Positions 41,383-49,414 of a stretch of 64,000 nucleotides of DNA are shown in pieces. How positions within the stretch are numbered: position 1 is the stretch's first letter; each line of letters begins with the position of its first letter. A model generated the notes under the pieces. It saw only the letters and a program-made list of their open reading frames with translations. It searched no databases and was not told the origin of the DNA. The DNA is from Clostridium sp. AN503 (GTDB taxonomy: Bacteria > Bacillota > Clostridia > Lachnospirales > Lachnospiraceae), in the NCBI RefSeq assembly GCF_040719375.1, contig NZ_JBFDTP010000002.1, positions 1,550,001-1,614,000 of the forward strand, in the 5' to 3' direction. The position numbers and the translations under genes were made by a program.

Positions 41383-41766
41383 ATGAAAAAGTATATGATC
41401 TGTTTATTTTTATTTTTGGGCATCAGCGCAGTTTGTGTATCTGTGGGATTTTTTGCAAGGCAGCAGTACCAGAAGGCCCAGTCCGAATCTGCAACGGAAA
41501 CGTCACTGGAGACGGAGACGGCCACGGAAGACCAGATGGTCGTAAACCAGCGGGAGGTCATCCACGAGACCGTGGCGGAGGAATACTATCTGGTGGCGGA
41601 GGACGGCGTCCTGCTGGTGTTTTTAAAGGACAAGAAGACCATTTCCCTCTACACCCATGTGCCGCTTATGGATTTCCCTGCCAAAGAGAGGGACAGGCTG
41701 CGGGAAGGCATCTGGTTCCCGTCCATGATGGAGGTGTTTAATTACCTGGAATCCTACACCAGCTGA
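41383..41766 (+). CDS. Hypothetical single-pass membrane protein (BofC C-terminal-like)
   Basis: A 127-residue protein with one N-terminal membrane segment (about 4-25) and a Thr/Glu-rich stretch. A compact outer domain follows: EEYYLVAEDGVLLVFLKDKK, THVPLMDFPAKERDRLREGI, ending EVFNYLESYTS. The last part resembles the BofC C-terminal domain of spore-formers, but the match is by eye. Ribosome site cggagg precedes ATG 41383. Placed between the DUF3048 gene and the FAD oxidoreductases. Confidence 0.7.
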   Translation: MKKYMICLFLFLGISAVCVSVGFFARQQYQKAQSESATETSLETETATEDQMVVNQREVIHETVAEEYYLVAEDGVLLVFLKDKKTISLYTHVPLMDFPAKERDRLREGIWFPSMMEVFNYLESYTS

Positions 41767-41826
41767 TAGCCCCGGTTAAAATTATGGAAAGAAATTTCCC
41801 GACAGGGGCGGCAACTGTAAAAATCG

Positions 41827-41855
41827 CTTGAAAAGAACCGGTAAACTGGATACAA
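41827..41855 (+). promoter_or_regulatory. Promoter for the FAD oxidoreductase/proline block
   Basis: TTGAAA (41827-41832), a 17-base spacer and TACAAT (41850-41855) lie 45 bases before the GTG start at 41900. Confidence 0.7.
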
Positions 41856-41899
41856 TAGAAAGCACGAACAGAAATGAGTACGGATACGGAGGATAAAGT

Positions 41900-43126
41900 G
41901 TGAAAAACCAGATTTTGATCATCGGAGGCGGCGCTTCCGGTCTGATGGCATCCATCGCCGCGGCGCGGGAAGGCGCAGAGGTGACCATATTAGAGCATAT
42001 GGACCGGGTAGGCAAAAAGATTCTCTCCACCGGCAATGGGCGATGCAATATGACAAACCTGTCTCTCCGTGCCGAGTATTACCGGTGCAGCCAGAAGCAG
42101 TTTCCCATGAAGGTGCTGGATCGGTTTTCTGTGTGGGATACGCTGACCTTTTTTGATGAGATCGGGATTGTGACGAAGAACCGGAACGGTTATATTTATC
42201 CCAATTCCGAGCAGGCATCCTCGGTGCTGGATACACTGCGGCTGGAAGCGGAGCACGCGGGGGTGCGCACCGTGGTGGACTGCCGGATCAAGCGCATCAA
42301 AAAAGATGGGCTGCGGAAGTTCACAGTGGAGACGGAGGGAGGGACCTACCGGGGAAACCGCCTGATCCTTGCCACAGGCTCCAAGGCGGCGCCGGTGACC
42401 GGATCGGACGGCAGCGGCTATGACTACGCAAGAGAGTTTGGGCATCACATCATCCGTCCGCTGCCGGCCCTGGTCCAGCTCCGCTGCGAAGGGAAATTTT
42501 TCAAGCAGCTTTCCGGCATCCGCTGCGAGGCGGTGGTCAAATTAAAATCAGACGGGAAGATTATTGCCGCCAATGAGGGGGAGCTGCAGCTTACGGATTA
42601 CGGTATTTCCGGCATCCCCACATTTCAGGTCAGCCGTTTTGCTTCTGTGGCCTTAAGCAGCGGCAGGAAGGTATCGGCTGTGATCGATTTCTTCCCCACG
42701 AAAAGCATGAATGAGACCCGCCAGTTTTTAAAGCAGCGGGCAGAGCATATGGCCTACCGGAGCAGCGGGGATTTTCTCACCGGCGTGCTGAACAAAAAAC
42801 TGGCGCTGGTGCTTTTAAAGCTTTCCGGCATCCGTGCGGAGGAGCCGGTGAGTGAGATCACCCCCGCTTCCATGGAACGGCTGGTGAACCAGATCAAGCA
42901 GTTTGAGGCCCAGGTCACAGCCACCAATTCCTTTGAGCAGGCGCAGGTCTGCTGCGGAGGTGTGGATACCCACGAGGTCCGTCCGGAGACGCTGGAGTCC
43001 AGGCTGGTGCCGGGACTCTATCTGGTGGGCGAGCTTTTAGATGTGGACGGCATCTGCGGCGGTTATAACCTGCAGTGGGCGTGGTCCACGGGAGCGATCG
43101 CAGGAAGATGTGCAGGGAGAGAGTAG
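41900..43126 (+). CDS. NAD(P)/FAD-dependent oxidoreductase, HI0933 family
   Basis: A 408-residue flavoprotein of the HI0933/YhiN family. The N-terminal dinucleotide loop is ILIIGGGASGLMAS (about 5-18), then GRCNMTN (a conserved family motif) and a C-terminal GGVDTHEV followed by GLYLVGELLDVDGICGGYNL. Relatives are annotated as aminoacetone oxidases, but the substrate is unproven. Uses GTG 41900 after an acggagga site. A second, distinct FAD protein follows two bases later. Confidence 0.9.
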   Translation: MKNQILIIGGGASGLMASIAAAREGAEVTILEHMDRVGKKILSTGNGRCNMTNLSLRAEYYRCSQKQFPMKVLDRFSVWDTLTFFDEIGIVTKNRNGYIYPNSEQASSVLDTLRLEAEHAGVRTVVDCRIKRIKKDGLRKFTVETEGGTYRGNRLILATGSKAAPVTGSDGSGYDYAREFGHHIIRPLPALVQLRCEGKFFKQLSGIRCEAVVKLKSDGKIIAANEGELQLTDYGISGIPTFQVSRFASVALSSGRKVSAVIDFFPTKSMNETRQFLKQRAEHMAYRSSGDFLTGVLNKKLALVLLKLSGIRAEEPVSEITPASMERLVNQIKQFEAQVTATNSFEQAQVCCGGVDTHEVRPETLESRLVPGLYLVGELLDVDGICGGYNLQWAWSTGAIAGRCAGRE

Positions 43127-43128
43127 AG

Positions 43129-44721
43129 ATGATACGGATAACACAATTAAAGCTGCCGGTGGGACACACCCCGGAAGCGCTTGTGAAAAAAGCGGCGAAA
43201 GCCTTAAAGATAACCCCGGAGGCAGTTTTAGAACTGAAGATCCGGAAGCAGTCGCTGGATGCGAGAAAGAAACCAGATCTGTTTTATACTTATACAGTAG
43301 ACGTTAAGACGGCAGCGGAAGATAAAGTGGTACATAAGGCGAAGAATCCCCAGGCCGTGCTCTGCCGCGAAGAAGGATACCAGTTCCCGGCTCCGGGAGG
43401 GAAAAAGCTTACCCATCCGCCGGTGATCATCGGAACCGGCCCGGCAGGACTTTTCTGCGGTTTGATGCTGGCCCGGAATGGATACCGCCCTTTACTCCTG
43501 GAACGGGGCGGGGATGTGGATACAAGAAGGAAGAAGGTGGACCGGTTCTGGGAGGCCGGTATCCTGGATGGACGTTCCAACGTCCAGTTCGGGGAAGGCG
43601 GAGCCGGGACATTTTCGGACGGAAAGCTCAATACACTGGTAAAAGACCCGCAAAAGCGCAATCAGCTTGTACTGGAGACCTTCTGCGAGTTTGGAGCTGA
43701 TCCTGCCATTCTGTACCAGAATAAGCCCCATATCGGCACGGATGTACTCGCGGATGTTGTAAAGTCCATGAGGCAGGAGATTGTGAGACTGGGCGGCGAA
43801 GTCCGGTTTGACTGTCAGGTGACGGATATCTGTATGGAACATGGGAAGGTCTCGGGAGTTGTCACGGAGGATGGGACCTGCATCCCCGCAGAGGCGGTGG
43901 TCCTCGCCATTGGGCACAGCGCCAGGGATACCTTTGAGATGCTTTATAAACGGGGCGTGCCCATGGACTGTAAGGCGTTTGCCGTAGGGCTGCGTATCCA
44001 GCATCCCCAGGCGGTGATCAACCGGTCCCAGTACGGGACAGAGGATGCGGGGGAGCTTGGGGCGGCAAGCTACAAGCTTACCAGACAGACAAAGAGCGGC
44101 AGGGGCGTTTATTCCTTCTGCATGTGTCCGGGCGGTTATGTGGTGGATGCCTCCTCGGAACCTGGCAGGCTGGCAGTCAACGGCATGAGCTACCACGCCC
44201 GGGCGGGGGCAAATGCCAACAGCGCCCTGATCGTCACGGTCACGCCGGAGGATTTCCCGGATCAGACGCCGCTTGGAGGCGTGATGTTCCAGCGCAGGCT
44301 GGAGGAGCAGGCGTACAAGGCGGCGGGCGGGAAGATCCCAGTCCAGCTTTACGGGGATTTCAAGGCGGACCGTCTTTCTGTGCAGCCTGGCGATATAGAG
44401 CCTCAGATGCGCGGCCAGTGGGCTTTTGCAGATGTGAGGGGAATTATGCCGGAGAACCTCAATCAGCCGCTTATAGAGGCTATAGAGGGCTTTGGCGGCA
44501 TCATCCGAGGCTTTGGCTGCCATGACGCGGTGCTGGCGGGCATTGAGAGCCGCACTTCGTCTCCGGTGCGGATCTGGCGGGATGAGCATTTTGAGAGCAG
44601 TACAGGCGGCCTCTATCCCTGTGGGGAGGGAGCCGGATATGCTGGGGGCATCACGTCAGCCGCCATGGACGGGATCAAGGTGGCGGAGGCGGTGGCGGAG
44701 GCCTTTGGCCGGCCGGAATAA
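43129..44721 (+). CDS. FAD-dependent dehydrogenase (COG2509 type)
   Basis: A 530-residue flavoprotein. An N-terminal domain of about 95 residues (IRITQLKLPVGHTPEAL) precedes the FAD motif IIGTGPAGLFCGLMLARNG (about 101-119) and the GEGGAGTFSDGKLNTLVKD block typical of the family. The C terminus has PCGEGAGYAGGITSAAMDG. Substrate unknown. ATG 43129 is preferred over 43075, which lies inside the previous gene. Translation is probably coupled with the HI0933-type gene. Confidence 0.9.
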   Translation: MIRITQLKLPVGHTPEALVKKAAKALKITPEAVLELKIRKQSLDARKKPDLFYTYTVDVKTAAEDKVVHKAKNPQAVLCREEGYQFPAPGGKKLTHPPVIIGTGPAGLFCGLMLARNGYRPLLLERGGDVDTRRKKVDRFWEAGILDGRSNVQFGEGGAGTFSDGKLNTLVKDPQKRNQLVLETFCEFGADPAILYQNKPHIGTDVLADVVKSMRQEIVRLGGEVRFDCQVTDICMEHGKVSGVVTEDGTCIPAEAVVLAIGHSARDTFEMLYKRGVPMDCKAFAVGLRIQHPQAVINRSQYGTEDAGELGAASYKLTRQTKSGRGVYSFCMCPGGYVVDASSEPGRLAVNGMSYHARAGANANSALIVTVTPEDFPDQTPLGGVMFQRRLEEQAYKAAGGKIPVQLYGDFKADRLSVQPGDIEPQMRGQWAFADVRGIMPENLNQPLIEAIEGFGGIIRGFGCHDAVLAGIESRTSSPVRIWRDEHFESSTGGLYPCGEGAGYAGGITSAAMDGIKVAEAVAEAFGRPE

Positions 44722-44748
44722 TCGGGAGGGACCATTGCGGGAGGAATT

Positions 44749-45600
44749 ATGTTAACAGAAGACAGATTAAAACTGAAGGATAAAAAACGGATCGTGATCA
44801 AGATCGGCTCGTCTTCCCTGACCCATCCGGGCACGGGAGCGCTGAACCTTTTGAAAGTAGAACGGCTGATCCGCATCATCTGCGATCTAAAGGGGGAAGG
44901 CCGGGACGTGGTGTTAGTCTCCTCCGGCGCCATTGCGGCGGGAAGGCAGGCCCTGGGCGGACAGAAGCGTCCGGAGACGATCTCGGAGAAGCAGGCGTTC
45001 GCGGCGGTAGGCCAGGCCAGGCTCATGATGGTCTACCAGAAGATTTTTGCAGAGTACAACTGTGTGGCGGCGCAGGTGCTGCTCACCAAGGATACCATGG
45101 TCAACGAGGTGTCCCGCTACAACGCCCAGAATACCTTTGACGAGCTTTTGAACCTGGGAGCCGTGCCGGTTGTCAACGAAAATGATACGGTCTCCACCCA
45201 CGAGATCCAGTTTGGGGATAATGACAGGCTGTCCGCGATCGTGGCTGCTCTGATCGGAGCGGATCTTTTGATCCTGCTGTCCGATATTGACGGGCTGTAC
45301 TCCGATGACCCGCACCAGAACCCGGATGCAAGGTTTATAAGCATGGTCCAGGAGATCACGCCGGAACTGCTTCATATGGGCAAGGATACCTCCGGCAGCG
45401 ACGTTGGCACCGGGGGCATGTCGGCGAAGCTGGCGGCTGCCAGGATCGCCACGGACAGCGGTTCCGATATGGTGATCGCTAACGGTGAGGATGTGGAGGT
45501 CATCCATGAGATCATGGGAGGCAGGGAGAAGGGTACTTTGTTCCTGGCCCATGCCAATCTGGATTTTGACCTGATGGATTATATCAATTACAAATATTAG
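44749..45600 (+). CDS. proB: Glutamate 5-kinase
   Basis: A 283-residue amino-acid kinase that phosphorylates glutamate in proline synthesis. Substrate loops KIGSSSLTHPG, LVSSGAIAAGRQAL, NENDTVSTHEIQFGDNDRLS and GTGGMSAKLAAA are all present. It ends at the kinase domain and lacks the C-terminal PUA domain of longer (about 370-residue) enzymes, which is common in Clostridia. Proline feedback residues lie in the kinase domain. It is in the same series as proA, with two small genes between. Confidence 0.96.
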   Translation: MLTEDRLKLKDKKRIVIKIGSSSLTHPGTGALNLLKVERLIRIICDLKGEGRDVVLVSSGAIAAGRQALGGQKRPETISEKQAFAAVGQARLMMVYQKIFAEYNCVAAQVLLTKDTMVNEVSRYNAQNTFDELLNLGAVPVVNENDTVSTHEIQFGDNDRLSAIVAALIGADLLILLSDIDGLYSDDPHQNPDARFISMVQEITPELLHMGKDTSGSDVGTGGMSAKLAAARIATDSGSDMVIANGEDVEVIHEIMGGREKGTLFLAHANLDFDLMDYINYKY

Positions 45601-45613
45601 GAGGAGCAATAAA

Positions 45614-45832
45614 ATGGACCAGAGCAAGATAGACAGAATCAACACCTTATATCACAAATCCCAGGCGACCGGGCTTACAGAGGAAGAAAAGGAAGAGCAG
45701 GCAGCCCTCAGGAAAGAATATATCGAAGCGATCCGCACCAATATGCGGGCCAATCTGAACAATATCTCCATAAAAGAGGAGGACGGCACCATTACCGATC
45801 TTGGCAAGAAGCATGGAGGAGTCACTCATTGA
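45614..45832 (+). CDS. UPF0291 (DUF896/YnzC) protein
   Basis: A 72-residue protein with the family pattern: KIDRINTLYHKSQATGLT, then EEEKEEQAALRKEYIEAIR. Short helical hairpin proteins of this kind (YnzC, SosA-adjacent YneA-region gene products) are widespread in Firmicutes; their task is unknown. A strong ggaggagc site precedes ATG 45614. The next gene begins within its stop codon (TTGA overlap). Confidence 0.92.
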   Translation: MDQSKIDRINTLYHKSQATGLTEEEKEEQAALRKEYIEAIRTNMRANLNNISIKEEDGTITDLGKKHGGVTH

Positions 45833-46392
45833 CCGAGAAAACAGCCATCCGGACGCAGATAAAATGCTTGCGGAAAGAACTGGATGAAACGCAGAAAAGG
45901 GACCTGGATCAGGCAGTCCTTGAAAATCTTTTAAGTCTTCCGGAACTGAGGGAAGGGACGAAGCTTCCCGTCTACTGCTATGTCTCCATCGGCAAAGAGG
46001 CAGATACCCGTGCTTTGATGGAACGGCTGTGGCAAAGGAATATCCCGGTGGCTGTCCCACGGGTAGAAGGGGATGTGATCCGCTTCTACCGGATCCGTGG
46101 AATGGAGGATTTGGAGCCGGGATGTATGAGGATTCCGGAACCGGTGTCAGGATGTCCACTGGCGGACACCAGGGCTTCCGTTGTACTTACTCCCGGTCTG
46201 GCATTTACGCCGGAGGGCGCGCGGCTCGGATATGGAGGAGGATTTTACGACCGCTTTTTCGAGACAGAGCCGGAGCATAAGAGGATTGCGCTGGCATACC
46301 CGTTTCAGATCCTGCCCAAGCTTCCGGCAGAGGGCTTTGACAGGCAGGTGGACATGATCGTAACAAGTGAACGGATTTATCATTGCAGATAG
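45829..46392 (+). CDS. 5-formyltetrahydrofolate cyclo-ligase
   Basis: A 187-residue enzyme that converts 5-formyl-THF into 5,10-methenyl-THF with ATP. It carries the N-terminal helix KTAIRTQIKCLRKEL, the TPGLAFTPEGARLGYGGGFY motif near residues 122-141 and YDRF. The start is TTG 45829, which overlaps the stop of the UPF0291 gene; ggagga lies at 45815-45820. It sits between proB and proA, presumably co-transcribed without a pathway link. Confidence 0.93.
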   Translation: MTEKTAIRTQIKCLRKELDETQKRDLDQAVLENLLSLPELREGTKLPVYCYVSIGKEADTRALMERLWQRNIPVAVPRVEGDVIRFYRIRGMEDLEPGCMRIPEPVSGCPLADTRASVVLTPGLAFTPEGARLGYGGGFYDRFFETEPEHKRIALAYPFQILPKLPAEGFDRQVDMIVTSERIYHCR

Positions 46393-46444
46393 TATTGCAA
46401 TTTGTAACAGAGGCGGATGGATACAGAAAACAGGAGGACGGAGT

Positions 46445-47686
46445 ATGGAACTGATGGAGATCGGCAGACGTGCAAAACAGGCGGCGGCAGCGCTTAACAA
46501 CCTTGGGGTTTCAGAGAAGAACGAGGGGCTCAGACAGGTGGCCCAGGCTCTTTTGGATGGAGAGGTGGATATTCTGACAGCCAATCAGGATGATGTGATC
46601 CGCGCCACGAAAAATGGCATGAGCCCCGCCCTGATCGACCGGCTGGAGCTTACGCCGGCCCGGATCCAGGCCATGTCCGACGGGCTTTTGGAGGTGGCGG
46701 CCCTGGATGATCCGGTGGGCGAGGTGCTGTCCATGAAACCAAGGCCAAACGGCCTTCTGATTGGAAAAAAACGGGTCCCGCTGGGGGTAGTCGGCATCAT
46801 CTATGAGGCGCGTCCCAATGTGACTGCGGACGCCTTCGGGCTCTGCTTTAAGACCGGCAATGCGGTTATCCTAAAAGGCGGCAGCGATGCCATTGAGTCC
46901 AACAAGGAGATCGTGCGCTGGATCCGGACAGGGCTTGCCCGGGCGGGGCTTTTGGAAGATGCTGTGCAGCTGATCGCCGACACAGACCGGGAGATCACGA
47001 GACAGTTTATGCGGATGAACCAGTATGTGGATGTCTTGATCCCCCGCGGCGGCGCAGGACTGATCCGGACCGTGGTGGAAAACAGCACGGTCCCGGTGAT
47101 CGAGACCGGGACCGGCAATTGCCATATCTATGTGGACCAGTCGGCAGACCCTGACATGGCGCTTGACATCATTGTCAATGCCAAGACACAGCGGATCGGC
47201 GTCTGCAATGCATGTGAATCCCTGGTGGTTCACCGCTCGCTGGCAGAATCGTTCCTGCCCTTACTCTGGGAGCGGCTGTCTGAAAAACAGGTGGAGGTCC
47301 GCGCCGATGAGGAAGCGTGCGGGATCGTTCCGGGATTTACCCCCGCAGTGGAAGAGGACTGGGGAACGGAATATCTGGATTACATACTCTCGTTAAAGCT
47401 GGTGGATAGTCTGGATGAGGCTGTGCGCCACATCAACCGGTACAATACCGGGCATTCGGAGGCGATCATCACACAGGACTACGAGAATGCCCAGAGATTT
47501 TTAAATGAAGTGGATGCCGCTGCGGTCTATGTCAATGCGTCCACCCGCTTTACAGACGGAAATGAATTTGGATTTGGCGCGGAGATCGGGATCAGCACCC
47601 AGAAGCTCCATGCGAGAGGGCCTATGGGGCTGGAGGCGCTTACCACGACCAAATACATCATATACGGAAACGGTCAGGTGCGTTAA
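46445..47686 (+). CDS. proA: Gamma-glutamyl phosphate reductase
   Basis: A 413-residue aldehyde dehydrogenase-fold enzyme that reduces gamma-glutamyl phosphate in proline synthesis. The catalytic cysteine is Cys254 in QRIGVCNACESLV. Other signatures are GVVGIIYEARPNVT and the end ARGPMGLEALTTTKY. ATG 46445 is used because aggagg stands just upstream; ATG 46367 belongs to the previous gene's tail. It completes the ProB-ProA pair. Confidence 0.97.
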   Translation: MELMEIGRRAKQAAAALNNLGVSEKNEGLRQVAQALLDGEVDILTANQDDVIRATKNGMSPALIDRLELTPARIQAMSDGLLEVAALDDPVGEVLSMKPRPNGLLIGKKRVPLGVVGIIYEARPNVTADAFGLCFKTGNAVILKGGSDAIESNKEIVRWIRTGLARAGLLEDAVQLIADTDREITRQFMRMNQYVDVLIPRGGAGLIRTVVENSTVPVIETGTGNCHIYVDQSADPDMALDIIVNAKTQRIGVCNACESLVVHRSLAESFLPLLWERLSEKQVEVRADEEACGIVPGFTPAVEEDWGTEYLDYILSLKLVDSLDEAVRHINRYNTGHSEAIITQDYENAQRFLNEVDAAAVYVNASTRFTDGNEFGFGAEIGISTQKLHARGPMGLEALTTTKYIIYGNGQVR

Positions 47687-47693
47687 ACTTTTG

Positions 47694-47722
47694 TTGATTT
47701 TTCAAATCTTTCTGTTTATAAT
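47694..47722 (+). promoter_or_regulatory. Promoter for miaB
   Basis: TTGATT (47694-47699), a 17-base spacer and TATAAT (47717-47722). It begins eight bases after the proA stop and lies 50 bases before the miaB start. Confidence 0.75.
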
Positions 47723-47772
47723 GTATAAGTTGGCTTTTTGACGCTTATTTAGAAAATTTGGAGAAAACAAAT

Positions 47773-49230
47773 ATGGATCAAACGACAGATAACTGCCTGG
47801 ATATCCGGATCCCTGAAGCAGAACCGGAGCGGCAGATGTATTTTATGGAACAGATGAAACAGCTTGTGCAGCAGAGGGCGGAGGAAAAAGGCCGTCCGCT
47901 GACCTGTATGATCAACACCTTTGGCTGTCAGATGAACGCCCGGGATTCCGAGAAGCTTCTGGGCATTTTAGAGCGCATTGGCTTTCAGGAAACGGACAGC
48001 GAGGAGGCTGATTTTGTCCTTTACAATACCTGCACGGTCCGTGACAACGCCAATCAGCGGGTTTACGGCAGACTGGGATATCTCAATACCTTAAAGAAAA
48101 AGAACCCGGATATGATGATCGCCCTCTGCGGCTGTATGATGCAGGAGCCGTCGGTGATTGAAAAACTCAAGAAGAGCTATTCTTTTGTAGATATCATTTT
48201 CGGCACACACAATATTTTTAAGCTGGCGGAGCTGATCTACAACCGGATGACAGGGCAGCGGATGGTGATCGACATCTGGGACAGCGCAAAGGAGATCGTG
48301 GAGGATCTGCCGGTAGAGCGGAAGTTCCCGTTCAAGTCCGGCGTCAACATCATGTTTGGCTGCAACAATTTCTGCAGCTACTGTATCGTTCCCTATGTGC
48401 GGGGCAGAGAGCGCAGCCGCCGGCCGGAGGATATCCTTTCAGAGATCAAAAAGCTGGTGGCGGACGGCGTTGTGGAGGTGATGCTCCTGGGACAAAATGT
48501 GAATTCCTATGGAAAGAATTTAGAGACTCCCATGACCTTTGCAGAGCTTCTCCGTGAAGTGGACAAGATACCGGGACTGGAGCGGATCCGTTTTATGACG
48601 TCCCATCCGAAGGATCTGTCGGACGACCTGATCGCGGCCATGCGGGACTGCAAAAAGGTGTGCAATCACCTGCATCTTCCGCTCCAGTCAGGGAGCAGCC
48701 GGGTGCTTGAGGTGATGAACCGGCGCTACACGAAGGAAGACTACTTAAGACTGGTGGATAAGATCCGCGCGGCAGTGCCGGATATTTCCCTGACCACGGA
48801 TATCATTGTGGGATTCCCGGGTGAGACGGATGAAGATTTTGCGGAGACCATGGATGTGGTGCAGAAGGTGCGCTATGACAGCGCGTTCACCTTCATCTAT
48901 TCCAAGCGTACCGGGACCCCTGCCGCCGCCATGGAGGACCAGGTGCCGGAGGATGTGGTAAAAGCCCGGTTTGACCGGCTTCTGCGCGAAGTCCAGCATA
49001 TTTCCGCGGAGGTCTGCGGAAAAGATGCAGGCACGGTCCAGAAGATCCTGGTAGAGTGCCTGGACGACCACAAGGAAGGCTATGTGACAGGACGGCTGAC
49101 CAACAATACCGTAGTCCATTTCCCTGGAGACGAAAGCCTCATAGGAAAGATCGTGGACGTATACCTGGAAGAGTCAAAAGGGTTTTACTACATGGGGCAA
49201 CAATTCAGGGCGGCGGAACTTGCGAAATAA
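47773..49230 (+). CDS. miaB: tRNA-2-methylthio-N6-dimethylallyladenosine synthase MiaB
   Basis: A 485-residue radical SAM methylthiotransferase that adds the methylthio group to i6A37. The N-terminal cluster domain starts TFGCQMNARDSEK (Cys52). The radical SAM triad is CNNFCSYC (Cys197, Cys201, Cys204). A C-terminal TRAM domain ends the protein. It depends on MiaA, encoded 5 kb downstream. ATG 47773 is preferred over TTG 47758. Its stop codon lies inside the arm of a long hairpin. Confidence 0.97.
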   Translation: MDQTTDNCLDIRIPEAEPERQMYFMEQMKQLVQQRAEEKGRPLTCMINTFGCQMNARDSEKLLGILERIGFQETDSEEADFVLYNTCTVRDNANQRVYGRLGYLNTLKKKNPDMMIALCGCMMQEPSVIEKLKKSYSFVDIIFGTHNIFKLAELIYNRMTGQRMVIDIWDSAKEIVEDLPVERKFPFKSGVNIMFGCNNFCSYCIVPYVRGRERSRRPEDILSEIKKLVADGVVEVMLLGQNVNSYGKNLETPMTFAELLREVDKIPGLERIRFMTSHPKDLSDDLIAAMRDCKKVCNHLHLPLQSGSSRVLEVMNRRYTKEDYLRLVDKIRAAVPDISLTTDIIVGFPGETDEDFAETMDVVQKVRYDSAFTFIYSKRTGTPAAAMEDQVPEDVVKARFDRLLREVQHISAEVCGKDAGTVQKILVECLDDHKEGYVTGRLTNNTVVHFPGDESLIGKIVDVYLEESKGFYYMGQQFRAAELAK

Positions 49231-49329
49231 AAATCCGCGTCAAGCTTGCTTGTAAGCGTATTTTTATTCCGCAAGTTCCATCGGAGGAATCTCCGATGCT
49301 TCTTGTATGGCCAGCGGCCATACAAGAAG
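49215..49329. repeat. Three consecutive hairpins between miaB and mutS
   Basis: Arms 49215-49245 and 49248-49279 form a long imperfect stem of about 31 pairs that includes the miaB stop. A perfect 7-base hairpin follows (49280-49297, loop gaat). A perfect 14-base hairpin comes next (49299-49312 with 49316-49329, loop agc). There is no T-run. This resembles a composite palindromic element or a structured 3' UTR that may stabilise the miaB mRNA. Confidence 0.85.
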
Positions 49330-49414
49330 ATGCCGCCCGCCCCCACCGAAGCCCATCCTTTGTGGCTGCCAACAACAAAGACAAATAGAACTGACTTAAG
49401 ATAAGGAGTAAACT

